64,000 nucleotides of DNA. Source: Thermoplasmatales archaeon SW_10_69_26 (lineage in GTDB: Archaea; Thermoplasmatota; SW-10-69-26). The notes beneath the pieces were generated by a model that was given only the letters and a program-made list of their open reading frames with translations, searched no databases and was not told where the DNA came from. How positions within the stretch are numbered: position 1 is the first letter of the stretch; each line of letters starts with the position of its first letter. Position numbers and translations under genes: made by a program. The stretch lies in assembly GCA_003009755.1 (NCBI GenBank), contig PXUB01000032.1, forward strand, positions 81,672 through 145,671, given 5' to 3'. Below, piece by piece: positions 54,137-63,917 of the stretch.

Positions 54137-55420
54137 ATGAGCGACCTCGTCGTCCAGGGGACGACGCTCACGGCCGAGGGACCCGAACCGATCGAGATCG
54201 GCATCCAGGACGGCCGCTTCGTCGAGCCAGACGGGTCCGTCGACCGGCGCTTCGAGGACGGCTACCTCCTGCCGGCCGCGATCGACGCCCACGTGCACTT
54301 CCGCGAGCCCGGCGACACCCACAAGGAGGACATCCAGACCGGCACCGCCAGCGCCGCCTACGGCGGCGTCGGGTTCGCCTGCCAGATGCCCAACACCGAC
54401 CCGGCCATCGCCGACGCCGAGGCCTACCGAAGGGTCGCCAACCGCGTGGAAGCCAGCGCCCACGTCGACGTCGGCACCTGGGCCGGCGTCGGACCCGAGA
54501 TGGAGTGCTTCGAGCTCGGGGACCGCGCCACCGGCTACAAGCTCTACAGCGGCCCGACGACGGGCGACCTGTTGCTCGACGATCCCGAGGACTGGATCGA
54601 AGCCGTCGAACGCGCGGCCGAGACCGACCGGCCGCTGGCCGTCCACGCCGAGGACCCCCGCATCCTCACCGAGGCCCGCCGCGGCGAGGAGGACCCCCAG
54701 GCGCCGGCCGCCCACGCCCGCATGCGACCCCCCGAGGCCGAGGTCCGCGTCCTCGAGCGCCTGGCGCCCCGCGCCGCATCGACCGGCGCCCGCCTCCACG
54801 CCGCCCACGTCTCCGACCCCCGCACGGTCGAGGTCATGAACGAGCACGGGCTCACCTGCGAGGTCACCCCCCACCACGTCTTCCTCGACAGCAAGGACGT
54901 CGAACGCATGGGCACCCGCGCCAAGGTGAACCCGCCGATCCGCTCGCCGCACACCCGCCCCAAGCTGTGGGATGCCTTCCGGCGCGGGGATATCCCCGTC
55001 TTCGCCAGCGACCACGCCCCCCACACGCTCGACGAGAAGGACCAGCCCTTCCACGAGGCGCCCAGCGGCCTTCCCGGCGTGGAGACGATCTACCCGTTGG
55101 CCCTGGCCCGAGCCCTCGCTGGCAACATCCACATCGAACGCGTGCTCGATGCCTGCTGCCGCGCGCCGGCCGAGCTGCTCGACGTCCCCCTCGGCCGCAT
55201 CGAACCCGGCCACTGGGCGAACCTCGTCCACGTCCCCGAGGAACCGACCCGCATCGGCAAGCGCACGATGCACACCCGCTGCGGCTGGACGCCCTACGAG
55301 GACCACCAGGGCCTGTTCCCCGAGGACCTCATGGTGCGCGGCGACTGGGTGCTCGAGGACGGCGACCTCGTCGCCAAGCCCGGCCAAGGGCAGTTCGTGG
55401 GAGGCCCGGCGTGGGACTGA
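54137..55420 (+). CDS. pyrC: Dihydroorotase
   Basis: 427 residues from the ATG at 54137. Metal-binding H52-V-H54 in DAHVHFREPG; Lys135 in TGYKLYSGPT is the position of the carbamylated metal-bridging lysine; further metal ligands are in AVHAEDPR and LHAAHVSDPR; ASDHAPHT carries the catalytic Asp; VNPPIRSPHTR binds the substrate. It closes carbamoyl-aspartate to dihydroorotate in pyrimidine synthesis. Its end overlaps the DedA-like gene start by 10 bp. Confidence 0.95.
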   Translation: MSDLVVQGTTLTAEGPEPIEIGIQDGRFVEPDGSVDRRFEDGYLLPAAIDAHVHFREPGDTHKEDIQTGTASAAYGGVGFACQMPNTDPAIADAEAYRRVANRVEASAHVDVGTWAGVGPEMECFELGDRATGYKLYSGPTTGDLLLDDPEDWIEAVERAAETDRPLAVHAEDPRILTEARRGEEDPQAPAAHARMRPPEAEVRVLERLAPRAASTGARLHAAHVSDPRTVEVMNEHGLTCEVTPHHVFLDSKDVERMGTRAKVNPPIRSPHTRPKLWDAFRRGDIPVFASDHAPHTLDEKDQPFHEAPSGLPGVETIYPLALARALAGNIHIERVLDACCRAPAELLDVPLGRIEPGHWANLVHVPEEPTRIGKRTMHTRCGWTPYEDHQGLFPEDLMVRGDWVLEDGDLVAKPGQGQFVGGPAWD

Positions 55421-56028
55421 CCGAGACCACGGTCGACTGGGTCCAATCCGTCTTCGCCGGCTACGAGGTCATCGGGCTCGTCCTCGTCTCCTTCACCGAA
55501 GCCATCCTGTCCCCGATCCCGCCCGACCCCCTGCTCGCGGTGCTCGCCGAGCCCGCCTCGCTCCCCTGGGCCGTGTGGCTGGGTCTGGTCACGACGATCG
55601 CCAGCGTCGCCGGCGGCGCCATCGGGTACCTCGTCGGCGACCGCTTCTCCGAGTGGGCCCACGAGCGCTTCGCCGGCCCCAAGATGGACCGCGTCGAGGG
55701 CTGGTACCAGGAGCACGGCGAGTGGGTCGTCGGCGTCGCCGCGCTCTCACCGATCCCGTTCAAGATCTTCACCGTGACCAGCGGCCTGCTCAACCTGCGC
55801 TTTTGGCCGTTCGCGGCCGCCGCGACGGTCGGACGTGGGGTCCGGTTCCTCGCCGTCGCCATCCTCGCGACGTTCTACGGCGACCGGGTCATCGCCTGGG
55901 TCGACGCCTACGAGATCCCGCTCGCCATCGCGGCCGTCTTGGCGCTGATCGCCGTGTACTGGTTCACCCGCGAGGACACCACCGCCGGCCCGGGGGGAGC
56001 TTCCCGAGACCTCGAGGAACCCGGCTGA
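55411..56028 (+). CDS. DedA/YqaA-type membrane protein (VTT/SNARE-associated domain)
   Basis: The GTG at 55411 (VGLTETTVDWVQSVF) overlaps the pyrC end, giving 205 residues. Hydrophobic segments GYEVIGLVLVSFTEAILSPI, WLGLVTTIASVAGGAIGYLV, FAAAATVGRGVRFLAVAILA and IAAVLALIAVYWF. The motifs SFTEAILSPIPPD and LSPIPFKIFTVTSGLLNL are those of the YqaA subgroup of DedA proteins (lipid flippase/scramblase-like). The role here is unknown; coupling to pyrC is by overlap only. Confidence 0.85.
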   Translation: MGLTETTVDWVQSVFAGYEVIGLVLVSFTEAILSPIPPDPLLAVLAEPASLPWAVWLGLVTTIASVAGGAIGYLVGDRFSEWAHERFAGPKMDRVEGWYQEHGEWVVGVAALSPIPFKIFTVTSGLLNLRFWPFAAAATVGRGVRFLAVAILATFYGDRVIAWVDAYEIPLAIAAVLALIAVYWFTREDTTAGPGGASRDLEEPG

Positions 56029-57066
56029 CTACTGCGGCCCGACGTGGGCGGCGCCGTTCGTCGAGGAAGCGGTCACCGTCACCTGGACCGGGCGCTGGTC
56101 GAAGCCGTCGGTCCGGAACGCGACGCGATCGCCGCCGTCCGAAGACTCCGTGTCGCCATCCTCGAGCGCGATCGAGGCGTCCCCGTTCGTCGTGGACGCC
56201 TCCGCGAGGTAGCCGTGGTCGCCCGTCTCCGGCACGGCCAGGTCGACGTCGCCGTTCGTGTTGTCGACGTCGATCGAGCCCTCCTCCGCCGGCGTGACGG
56301 CGGCCGTGATGTCGCCGGTCGTCGAGCCGATAGCGACCTCTCGGGTGCCCTCGAGCTCGGCGTCGATGGCGCCGTTGGTCGTGTCGATCTGGACCTCAGG
56401 CGCGCGCACGCTCTCCACGCCCACCTCGCCGTTCGTGGATCCGAGCACGAGCGTCGAGGCTCGCAGATCCTCGGCCTGCACGTCGCCGTTCGTCGACGCG
56501 GCCGCCAGGTTCACCTCGACCGAGGCCGGCACGATCAGCGTGAGATCGGCCTCCTTGCGGTCGCCATCGCGCGTCACGAGGCCGGCCTCGCCCTCGCCGT
56601 GGTCGACCTGGGCGACGAGCTGGCGGTCGCCGGGGCTGCCGGCGTCCCACGCGAGGCTCATCTCGTCGCGGTTCTGGCGGGCATCCTCCGGAGTCGCCCC
56701 GTAACCGGTGAGGTTGGCCTCGAGCCGGTAGTCGCTGCCGGCCTCGGCATCGATCTCGACGTCGCCGTTGACGTTGCTCAGGTCGACGAGCAGCTCGGCC
56801 AGCGTGAGCCGGCCCTCGATCGCGATGACGCGCGAGGCGAAGAACGGTGGCGCGGTCGGCTCCACGCCCTCGTGGGTCTCCTCGCTGTCCTCGACCGTCA
56901 TCTGGCCCTCCTCATCCTCTTCGGTCCCCGTCGTGGTCGAAGCCTGCGAGGAGGGGCTCAGCTCGTCCCCGACCTGGTCGCCGAACGGGGCGGCCATCGC
57001 GATCCCGCCGCCCAACAGCAGGGCGGTCGTCGCGATCGCGACCAGCGCCGGCGTCGCATCGGTCAT
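56029..57066 (-). CDS. Exported DUF4097 beta-strand repeat protein
   Basis: 345 residues with an N-terminal hydrophobic segment ([18 protein letters not shown]), an acidic Thr/Glu linker, then a long series of short beta strands with (S/T)TNG(D/E)(V/I) turns ([58 protein letters not shown]). This is the DUF4097/putative adhesin solenoid. Likely surface-located. The spacer to thiC (57067-57171) carries opposed promoters: CTTAAG at 57091-57096 is ~27 bp from this start. Confidence 0.85.
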   Translation of the reverse strand: MTDATPALVAIATTALLLGGGIAMAAPFGDQVGDELSPSSQASTTTGTEEDEEGQMTVEDSEETHEGVEPTAPPFFASRVIAIEGRLTLAELLVDLSNVNGDVEIDAEAGSDYRLEANLTGYGATPEDARQNRDEMSLAWDAGSPGDRQLVAQVDHGEGEAGLVTRDGDRKEADLTLIVPASVEVNLAAASTNGDVQAEDLRASTLVLGSTNGEVGVESVRAPEVQIDTTNGAIDAELEGTREVAIGSTTGDITAAVTPAEEGSIDVDNTNGDVDLAVPETGDHGYLAEASTTNGDASIALEDGDTESSDGGDRVAFRTDGFDQRPVQVTVTASSTNGAAHVGPQ

Positions 57067-57090
57067 CGAACCGACAAACGAGCGAGATGG

Positions 57091-57096
57091 CTTAAG
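57091..57096 (-). promoter_or_regulatory. Putative TATA box of the DUF4097 gene
   Basis: CTTAAG ~27 bp before the ATG at 57066, leaderless spacing. Confidence 0.4.
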
Positions 57097-57137
57097 AGTG
57101 GTTCGGCCAGCGCGTTGAACAGCCCGTCATTCACCAC

Positions 57138-57147
57138 CTATATTATT
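57138..57147 (+). promoter_or_regulatory. Putative TATA box of thiC
   Basis: CTATATTATT, the most A/T-rich run in this spacer, ~28 bp before the ATG at 57172. No TPP riboswitch-like sequence fits in the few bases between, so control would have to be by a DNA-binding protein. Confidence 0.55.
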
Positions 57148-57171
57148 GGCGAATGGAATGGGTGTGGCGCC

Positions 57172-58632
57172 ATGGCGTCGCCGCAGACCTCCAACCCGGA
57201 GCCGCGAGCCGAGACGACCAGCGAGGGCACCCAGCTCCAGCGTGCCCGAGCCGACGAGATCACGCCGGAGATGCGGGCCGTCGCCGAGCGCGAGAACCTC
57301 GATCCCGACCTCGTCCGCTACGAGGTCGCCGAGGGCACGCTCGTCATCCCCGCCAACCGCCGCCATCTCGGGGAGGGTCTGGAGCCGATGGCGATCGGCG
57401 AGGTCTCCAGCGTCAAGGTCAACGCCAACATCGGCGCCAGCAAGGACACCAGCAGCCTCGAGGGCGAGAGGGACAAGCTCCGCCACGCGCTGCAGTGGGG
57501 CGCCGACACCGTCATGGACCTGTCCACCGGGCGCTCGAACCTGGCCGAGATCCGCCGCGCGCTCATCCCCGAGAGCCCGGTCCCGGTCGGCACGGTCCCG
57601 ATCTACGAGATGGTGGACCGCGTCGACGGTCAGGTCGCCGAGATCACGCCCGAGCTCGCGCTCGATGTCATCGAGGACCACGCCGAGCAGGGCGTCGACT
57701 ACATGACGATCCACGCCGGCGTGCTCCAAGCCCACCTGCCCTACACCGAGGGCCGCACGACCGGCATCGTCAGCCGCGGCGGCTCGATCATGGCTCAATG
57801 GATGACCGAGAACGAGGCCGAGAACTTCCTCAACACGCACTTCGAGGAGATCTGCGAGATCTTCCGCCGCCACGACGTCACCTTCAGCCTCGGCGACGGC
57901 CTCCGTCCGGGCTCGATCGCGGACAGCAGCGACGAGGCCCAGTTCGCAGAGCTGCGCGAGCTGGGCGAGCTCACGAACCGAGCCTGGGACAACGGCTGCC
58001 AGGTCATGGTCGAGGGCCCCGGCCACATCCCGCTCGACGAGATCGAGATGCAGGTCGACAAGCAGAAGGAGATCTGCGACGGCGCGCCCTTCTACACGCT
58101 GGGCCCGCTCGTCACCGACGTCGCCCCCGGCTACGACCACATGACGAGCATGATCGGCGCCGCCGTCATCGGCTGGCACGGCGCCGACATGCTGTGCTAC
58201 GTCACGCCCAAGGAACACCTCGGCCTGCCCGAACCCGAGGACGTCAAGCAGGGCCTGATCGCCTACAACATCGCCGCTCATGCCGCCGACGTCGCCCGCG
58301 ATCGACCCGACGCCAGATCCTGGGACGAGGCGCTCAGCCAGGCCCGCTTCGCCTTCGACTGGCCCCGCCAGTTCGCGCTCGCGCTCGACCCCGAGGCCGC
58401 CAGGAACCACCACCAGGCCGCCAACAGCGAGGAGAACCACGACCCCGAGGACGTGCACTTCTGCTCGATGTGCGGGCCCGAGTTCTGCAGCATGCGGATC
58501 ACGCAAGACCAGCGCGACGCCGCGGGCTCGGACAAGCTCAGCTTCGACGGCGACTACGACGAGCGCCCCGCCGACGAGGTCAAGACCGAGCAAGGCGCCC
58601 GCTACCCCGGCGTGTTCGACAACAGGACGTAG
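57172..58632 (+). CDS. thiC: Phosphomethylpyrimidine synthase
   Basis: 486 residues from the ATG at 57172. Conserved blocks: [87 protein letters not shown]. The C-terminal CSMCGPEFC is the CxxCxxxxC cluster-binding motif of this unusual radical-SAM enzyme. It rearranges aminoimidazole ribotide into the HMP pyrimidine of thiamine. Shorter N-terminal domain than in bacteria, as usual for archaea. Single gene with its own promoter. Confidence 0.97.
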   Translation: MASPQTSNPEPRAETTSEGTQLQRARADEITPEMRAVAERENLDPDLVRYEVAEGTLVIPANRRHLGEGLEPMAIGEVSSVKVNANIGASKDTSSLEGERDKLRHALQWGADTVMDLSTGRSNLAEIRRALIPESPVPVGTVPIYEMVDRVDGQVAEITPELALDVIEDHAEQGVDYMTIHAGVLQAHLPYTEGRTTGIVSRGGSIMAQWMTENEAENFLNTHFEEICEIFRRHDVTFSLGDGLRPGSIADSSDEAQFAELRELGELTNRAWDNGCQVMVEGPGHIPLDEIEMQVDKQKEICDGAPFYTLGPLVTDVAPGYDHMTSMIGAAVIGWHGADMLCYVTPKEHLGLPEPEDVKQGLIAYNIAAHAADVARDRPDARSWDEALSQARFAFDWPRQFALALDPEAARNHHQAANSEENHDPEDVHFCSMCGPEFCSMRITQDQRDAAGSDKLSFDGDYDERPADEVKTEQGARYPGVFDNRT

Positions 58633-58872
58633 CGGTCAACGAGAGCCGCAGGCGGTCCGCGGGAGCCCGCCACGGCCGCGGGCCCTCGAGCCGTCCGTAC
58701 CTCGGCGGTGAAGAACGCTGGCGGTGAGCGGTTGACCAGAGGCGGCCAAGAGCGGCTCGTCTGTCCTTCCCCTCGATATCCCCCCGCCGAGGCGAACCCT
58801 GCTGGTGGCGAGCCTCTGTGCTCGCTGCAACCCAACCCTTATCGCAGGCCCGCCGGCCTACCCTGCTCACCG
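58633..58872. other. Intergenic region before ccdA
   Basis: About 240 bp. A TATA-like CCTTATCG at 58836-58843 lies ~33 bp before the ccdA start. No gene is seen; frames here lack any recognisable content. Confidence 0.35.
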
Positions 58873-59586
58873 GTGCCCCTCGACCTCGGCCTGCTCGCCT
58901 TCGCCTTCTCGCTCGGCATGGCGACGTTCTTCAGCCCCTGCGCGGTCGCGCTCGTGCCCGCCTACGTCGCCTGCTACACCGGCTCCGCCGACGACGAGCG
59001 ACCCGGCTCGGACGCCTGGCAAGCGGCCGCGGTGCGCGGGGCGCGCTTCGGCGGCGCCGCAGCGGTCGGCGTGCTGGGCCTGTTCGGCGTCGGATCTGTC
59101 GCCATCTATCTGCTCCGCTCGCGGCTGGGCGTCGTCGACTCGGCCAGCCTGCTGGCCACCTTCGAGACCGCCGGCATCCTCGTGGGCCTGCTGCTCGTCG
59201 TGCTCGGTGGGCTCGTGCTCGCCTCGCGAGCGCCGACGATCACGCTGCCCGTCAAGGCGCCCGAGAAGCGCACGCTGCCCAGCATGGCCGCCTTCGGCGT
59301 TCTGTTCGCGCTCGCCAGCATGGGTTGCACGCTGCCGCTGTTCTTCGGGCTGATCGGCACCGCCGTCGGCCAGCCCGCCCTCGATGCCCTCGGCATGGTC
59401 GCCGCGTTCGGCACCGCGATCGCCGGCCTGCTGGGGGCCGTTTCGATCGGGCTGTCCATCTCCGAGGAGACGATGGCCCGCCGCGTGCGTCAGATCACCC
59501 GCTACATCAAACCGGCCAGCGGGCTCCTGCTCGTCGCCGCCGGCCTCTACACGATCAACTTCTACCTCGAGATCGTGCCCGTCTAA
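58873..59586 (+). CDS. ccdA: CcdA/DsbD-like transmembrane thiol-disulfide carrier
   Basis: The GTG at 58873 (VPLDLGLLAFAFSLG) gives 237 residues and six transmembrane segments. The two reactive cysteines are in TFFSPCAVALVPAYVA (helix 1) and SMGCTLPLFFGL (helix 4), with the usual SPC and GC(T/S) contexts. CcdA passes electrons from cytosolic thioredoxin to extracytoplasmic thiols. A TlpA-like lipoprotein, a likely acceptor, is encoded 95 bp downstream. The stop codon TAA opens the sequence TAAACTGCCGG, matching the MITE end. Confidence 0.9.
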   Translation: MPLDLGLLAFAFSLGMATFFSPCAVALVPAYVACYTGSADDERPGSDAWQAAAVRGARFGGAAAVGVLGLFGVGSVAIYLLRSRLGVVDSASLLATFETAGILVGLLLVVLGGLVLASRAPTITLPVKAPEKRTLPSMAAFGVLFALASMGCTLPLFFGLIGTAVGQPALDALGMVAAFGTAIAGLLGAVSIGLSISEETMARRVRQITRYIKPASGLLLVAAGLYTINFYLEIVPV

Positions 59587-59680
59587 ACTGCCGGTCGCCC
59601 TCGGCCGCCCAGCGACTGATCGGCGACCGACGGGGCGTCCAAGGCAACCTTCATCAGGCGCCGGCGGGCCTTCCGACGTG

Positions 59681-60181
59681 ATGCGTGCCTGGCTGCTCGC
59701 CCTCGCGCTGCTCGCCGTCCCGCTGGCCGGCTGCGCCTCCCAGCCCGCCTCCGACCCCGCCCAAGACAGCGATCTGGCCCCACAGTGGTCGTTCACCGAC
59801 ACCGAAGGCACCGAGCACTCCACCGACAGCGCCTCCGGCTCGCCGACCGTGATCTTCTACATGGCCACCTGGTGCTCCTCCTGCAAGGACATGACAACGG
59901 AGATGGCCCAGGTCCACGAGGAACACGCCTCCCAGGGCGTCGACGTCTTCTCCGTCACCGTCGACCCCGGCGAAGGCAACGAGGATCTGGAGAACTGGAA
60001 GGCCGAGTACGACCAACCGTGGCCCCACGGCGTCGACGAGGATAGCCAGATGCAGCGCGCCTACAACGTCGACAGCCAGTCGAGCGTCGTCGTGCTGGAC
60101 GCGGAAGGAAGCCTCGTGGAAGGATGGGGATACGGGGAGGCCACGGCGGAGGACGTGAGCCACGCGATCGAGGCGGCCTGA
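59681..60181 (+). CDS. TlpA-like thioredoxin-fold lipoprotein
   Basis: 166 residues with a lipoprotein signal (LLALALLAVPLAGC, lipobox Cys18), an acidic linker, and a thioredoxin/peroxiredoxin-like fold. The active WCSSC is in YMATWCSSCKDM, and QSSVVVLDAEGSLVEGWGY is the cis-Pro region. Probably an extracytoplasmic disulfide reductase recharged by CcdA, acting on cytochrome c apoproteins or other exported thiols. Same strand as ccdA. Confidence 0.9.
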   Translation: MRAWLLALALLAVPLAGCASQPASDPAQDSDLAPQWSFTDTEGTEHSTDSASGSPTVIFYMATWCSSCKDMTTEMAQVHEEHASQGVDVFSVTVDPGEGNEDLENWKAEYDQPWPHGVDEDSQMQRAYNVDSQSSVVVLDAEGSLVEGWGYGEATAEDVSHAIEAA

Positions 60182-60215
60182 GCGCGGTTAGGCTCCCCGT
60201 CTGGGCCCCCGAGAG

Positions 60216-63185
60216 TCAATCCTGCAGCTCCTCGTACACCGTATCGAGCCAATACTTCGCGATCGCCCGCTGCACGTCGGGATCGTCGAGGTAGGCCTTG
60301 AACAGCTCCTCGTTTTGATCCATCCGGTCGAAGAAGATCTCCTCGGCCCGATCCTCGAGGACGTGCGAGAACTGCTCCTTCGTGTTGACCTTGGCCGCTT
60401 TCTGCAGCTGTTCGTCGTCCTTGGCGGCCTCGCCGACCTGTTCGATCAGGAGGCGGTCGGCCTTGGTGAAGTCCCGCGCGCCGAGCGCCTCGTTGATCCG
60501 CTCGATGATCTCCGATAGCGGGGACTCGTCGTCCTCGGCCGAGCCGGTGCCGGTCTGGCTCGGTGGCTGGACGCGCCCTTCTCGGTCTTCCTCTGGTTCA
60601 AGCGATCCCTCGTGGACTTTCTCCATACGGTAGTATTCGAGGGCTACCTCATCATCAAATTCGATCTGGGGCCCCTGTGAAGGTGTTGGAAGCTGTGGGT
60701 ACAGGAAGCGGCCGAACGTGTAGAGCTTCTCCAGCTCTGTGTCCTCGTAGTCGACCACCTGGCTCTGGAACTTGTAGAGGTTGAGGAACGCTCGCAGCTT
60801 GCCTCGGAACCCCTCCTGGATCTCCTCCTCGGCGCCTTGGAAGCGGTCCAATCCCGGTTCGGTCCACCGGTAGAGCTTCGGGTGGGCCGTCTCAGCGGTC
60901 GAGATCTCGGGATCGAAGAAGACCTTGCAGAACTCCTCGACCTCCTGGTCGGTGAACAGCTGGAAGGCCTTGAGCTCCTGCTCGAGCTGGTAGACGTGCT
61001 GGGGGTCGCTTCGGCCCTCGGTCGTGGTGTACTCGTAGAAGTCCTGGAAGGCGTCCAGGATGTCCTCCTCGTCGTTGACGAAGTCGAGGACGAAGGTATC
61101 CTGCTTGCCCGGATGGGTTCGGTTGAGCCGTGAGAGGGTCTGGACGGCCTGGACCCCGCTGAGAGCCTTGTCCACGTACATGGTGTGGAGCAGCGGCTCG
61201 TCGAACCCGGTCTGGTACTTCTCGGCGACGATCAGCAGGCGGTACTCGCGCTTGGCGTGGAACTTGTCCGGCAGCTCGGACTCCTTGATGCCCTCGTTCA
61301 TCCGGGGCTCGGTGTACTCGGCTCCCTCGTCCTCCACGGTGCCGGAGAAGGCGACGAGGGCTTGCATGTCGTCGTAGCCGTGCTCGTCGAGGTAGGCGTC
61401 GACCTTCAGCTTGTACCGGACAGCCGCCTTGCGGGAATCGGTGACGACCATCGCGCGGGCGCGGCCGCCGATCTTGTCCATGACGTTGTCGCGGAAGTGC
61501 TCGACGATGACCTCGACCTTCTGCGCGATGTTGTACTCGTGCAGCTTGAGGTACGTCTTGAGCGCCTTGCTGGCCTTCTTCGTCGGCAGCTCGGGGTCGT
61601 CCTCGGCCGATTTCGCCAGCTGGACGTAGGTGTCGTAGGTCGTGTAGTTCTGCAGGACGTCGAGGATGAAGCCCTCCTCGATCGCCTGCCGCATCGAGTA
61701 CACGTGGAAGGGGACCGGCGTGTCGCCATCCTCCGGCGTCCTACCGAACACCTCCAACGTTTTCCCTTTCGGCGTCGCGGTGAAGGCGAAGAAGCTCAGA
61801 TTGTCCTGCCGACCGCGAGCCTGGGCGCTTTTCGCGAGCAGGGTCTCCCAGTCGTCCTCCCCCTCGAGGTCGATCCCGGAGAGGATCTGCTTCATCTCTT
61901 TCGCCATCTCACCGGTCTGGCTGCTGTGGGCCTCGTCGACGACGACGGCGTAGTCTCGCTCGGGCAGTCCGGCGATGTGCTCGATGACGTGGGGGAACGT
62001 CTGCAGCGTGACGACGACGATCGGCTTGCCCTGCTCGAGCTTCTCGGCCAGCTCCTCGCTCTTCGAGCGACCGTCGCCCTCGATGCCGTGCACGATGCCG
62101 CTCTTCTGCTCGATCTGGTAGATGGTGTCCTGCAGTTGGTTGTCGAGCACGGTTCGGTCGGTGACGACGACCACGCTGTCGAACACCGTCTCGTCGGACT
62201 CGTCGTGCAAGGAGACGAGCCGGTGGGCCAGCCAGCCGATCGATTTGGACTTGCCGCTACCCGTGCTGTGCTGGACGAGGTAGTTGTGACCGGGCCCCTC
62301 GGCTTGAGTGGTGTCGAGGAGTTGGCGCACGCACTCGAGCTGGTGGTAGCGCGGCCAGATCATCGTGCGCTTCTCGTCGACGACGCGACCGCCCTCGCGG
62401 ATCTTCTCGGTCTCGACGTGCAGGAACCGTTGGACGATGTCCATCAGCGAGTCCTTGGCCCAGACCTCCTCCCAGAGGTAGGCGGTCCGATGACCGCTGG
62501 GGTGCTCGGGGTTGCCGGCCCCGTTGCCGCGGCCCTTGTTGAACGGGAGGAAGCTGGTCTCCGAGCCCTCCAGCCTCGTCGTGTAGTAGGCCTGGTGGGG
62601 ATCGAGGGCGAAGTGCGCCATCGCGCCACGCAGGAAGGCCACGGCCGGGGCCTCCGGATCTCGGTCCTCCTTGTACTGCTGGGTGGCGTGGTCGACGGTC
62701 TGGTCCGTCATCGGGTTCTTCAGCTCGGCCGTCACGACCGGCAGCCCGTTCAAGGCCAGGCAGAGGTCGATCGTCTCGCCCGAGTCCGGATTGTAGGGGA
62801 ACTGGCGAGTCACGGTCAACCGGTTGGCCTCGTACCTCTCCCGGATCTGGGGGTTCAACCCGCTCACCGGCTCGAAGAACGCCAACCGCACCGTCTGGCC
62901 CGCGATGCGGAACCCGTGCCGGAGCAGATGCAACGGGCTCTGCCGATCGAGGGCCCCCTCGAGCTCGCGCAGGAACCGCCGGCGAGCCTCGTCCTGGTAG
63001 GCGGCCTCGATCGCCTCCCACGTCTCCGGCTGGGTCTCCTGCACGAAATCCACAACAACGTTCGGGAAGAAGCCGCGCTCGGCGTCGAACTCGCTACGGT
63101 CCAAGCGCTCGTAGCCGCCGTGCTCGACGAGGTGTGCCTCGATCGCGTCCTCGAAGCCCTGCTCCTCGTAGATGCGCGAGGTCAC
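60216..63185 (-). CDS. hsdR: Type I restriction enzyme, R (translocase/nuclease) subunit
   Basis: 989 residues. The N-terminal PD-(D/E)xK nuclease site is in TIDLCLALNGLPVVTAELKN (Asp, then Glu-x-Lys near residue 155). The motor has Walker A HSTGSGKSKS (~residue 310), VVVTDRTVLDNQL, VVVDEAHSSQTG (DEAH), FFAFTATPKGKTLEVFG, LLIVAEKYQTGFDEP and VQTLSRLNRTHPGK. The C-terminal ~250 residues are helical and bind the methylase core. It cuts unmodified DNA after ATP-driven translocation. It overlaps hsdS by 4 bp. Confidence 0.95.
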   Translation of the reverse strand: MTSRIYEEQGFEDAIEAHLVEHGGYERLDRSEFDAERGFFPNVVVDFVQETQPETWEAIEAAYQDEARRRFLRELEGALDRQSPLHLLRHGFRIAGQTVRLAFFEPVSGLNPQIRERYEANRLTVTRQFPYNPDSGETIDLCLALNGLPVVTAELKNPMTDQTVDHATQQYKEDRDPEAPAVAFLRGAMAHFALDPHQAYYTTRLEGSETSFLPFNKGRGNGAGNPEHPSGHRTAYLWEEVWAKDSLMDIVQRFLHVETEKIREGGRVVDEKRTMIWPRYHQLECVRQLLDTTQAEGPGHNYLVQHSTGSGKSKSIGWLAHRLVSLHDESDETVFDSVVVVTDRTVLDNQLQDTIYQIEQKSGIVHGIEGDGRSKSEELAEKLEQGKPIVVVTLQTFPHVIEHIAGLPERDYAVVVDEAHSSQTGEMAKEMKQILSGIDLEGEDDWETLLAKSAQARGRQDNLSFFAFTATPKGKTLEVFGRTPEDGDTPVPFHVYSMRQAIEEGFILDVLQNYTTYDTYVQLAKSAEDDPELPTKKASKALKTYLKLHEYNIAQKVEVIVEHFRDNVMDKIGGRARAMVVTDSRKAAVRYKLKVDAYLDEHGYDDMQALVAFSGTVEDEGAEYTEPRMNEGIKESELPDKFHAKREYRLLIVAEKYQTGFDEPLLHTMYVDKALSGVQAVQTLSRLNRTHPGKQDTFVLDFVNDEEDILDAFQDFYEYTTTEGRSDPQHVYQLEQELKAFQLFTDQEVEEFCKVFFDPEISTAETAHPKLYRWTEPGLDRFQGAEEEIQEGFRGKLRAFLNLYKFQSQVVDYEDTELEKLYTFGRFLYPQLPTPSQGPQIEFDDEVALEYYRMEKVHEGSLEPEEDREGRVQPPSQTGTGSAEDDESPLSEIIERINEALGARDFTKADRLLIEQVGEAAKDDEQLQKAAKVNTKEQFSHVLEDRAEEIFFDRMDQNEELFKAYLDDPDVQRAIAKYWLDTVYEELQD

Positions 63186-63877
63186 GGTTCGACCGCCTTT
63201 GGGGGTTCGGCTTCGGGTTCAGGAGCGGGCTCGTCGTCTTCGGGGGGTTCCCAGTCGGTGACGTCGATCTGGCCGGTGACGGCGGCGGTGATGAGAGCCT
63301 GGCGTTTCTCTTGGAGGAGGTCAATGCCGGACTCGATACGGTTCTGAAGGATAGTAATGTACTCGTCCTGTTTCTCCAAGTAGTCGGCAATCACCTCCTG
63401 TTCTTCTATCTCGGGTAGAGGTACAGGAATCTCCTTCACGTCACGCACGTTTAGATGACGAACAATAGATCCTCTCGAATGGATGTCGATAAACTCGTCC
63501 AGATGCGTGTTCTGTAGGACGAACGAAAGGAATCGGGTCTTCACGGTTCCCTGCTCTGGTCGGATTAGGACTGTTCTTTGACCTAACAGAACTGAATCGT
63601 CGACAGGAACATAGCCCACTTCTCCTGCTGGAGCCTCTCTGGTGAAGACAAGGTCCCCCTCAGAGGGCCTACCCCGGGTGGTCCATTCCTCATAGGTTTC
63701 CTGGTCCGTACGCTGGGCTTGTTCGAGCAGGAGTTCCCCGTCCCTGACATCTGAGGTCCGGATGATGTGGTAGGCACCACCGGGAGCTGTAGGCGCGGTT
63801 TTGTGTTCGGAGTCAATAATATCCCTGGTCACGAACTTGAGCTTCGTTAGCTCCCAGCTGGAGTTTATCTTCCCCAA
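63182..63877 (-). CDS. hsdS: Type I specificity subunit, single target-recognition domain
   Basis: A TTG at 63877 (LGKINSSWELTKLKFV) starts directly at the conserved beginning of a recognition domain; the frame is open to 63961. About 231 residues: one TRD (YHIIRTSDVRDGELLL...GDLVFTREAPAGEVGYVP...LSFVLQNTHLDEF...GSIVRHLNVRDVKEIPVPLP) followed by the conserved coiled coil EIEEQEVIADYLEKQDEYI...LLQEKRQALITAAVTGQID. Normal HsdS has two such halves (~400 residues), so this is a half-size subunit that may dimerise. A Pro/Glu-rich tail overlaps hsdR. Confidence 0.85.
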   Translation of the reverse strand: MGKINSSWELTKLKFVTRDIIDSEHKTAPTAPGGAYHIIRTSDVRDGELLLEQAQRTDQETYEEWTTRGRPSEGDLVFTREAPAGEVGYVPVDDSVLLGQRTVLIRPEQGTVKTRFLSFVLQNTHLDEFIDIHSRGSIVRHLNVRDVKEIPVPLPEIEEQEVIADYLEKQDEYITILQNRIESGIDLLQEKRQALITAAVTGQIDVTDWEPPEDDEPAPEPEAEPPKAVEP

Positions 63878-63917
63878 ACAAGAGTCTGTCTCTTCCAGCT
63901 TTGGCCCTCGCCCAGAA

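Noticed and set aside
57100-57171. TPP riboswitch upstream of thiC
   Set aside because: The TATA box lies only ~28 bp from the start codon, leaving no room for a leader RNA.
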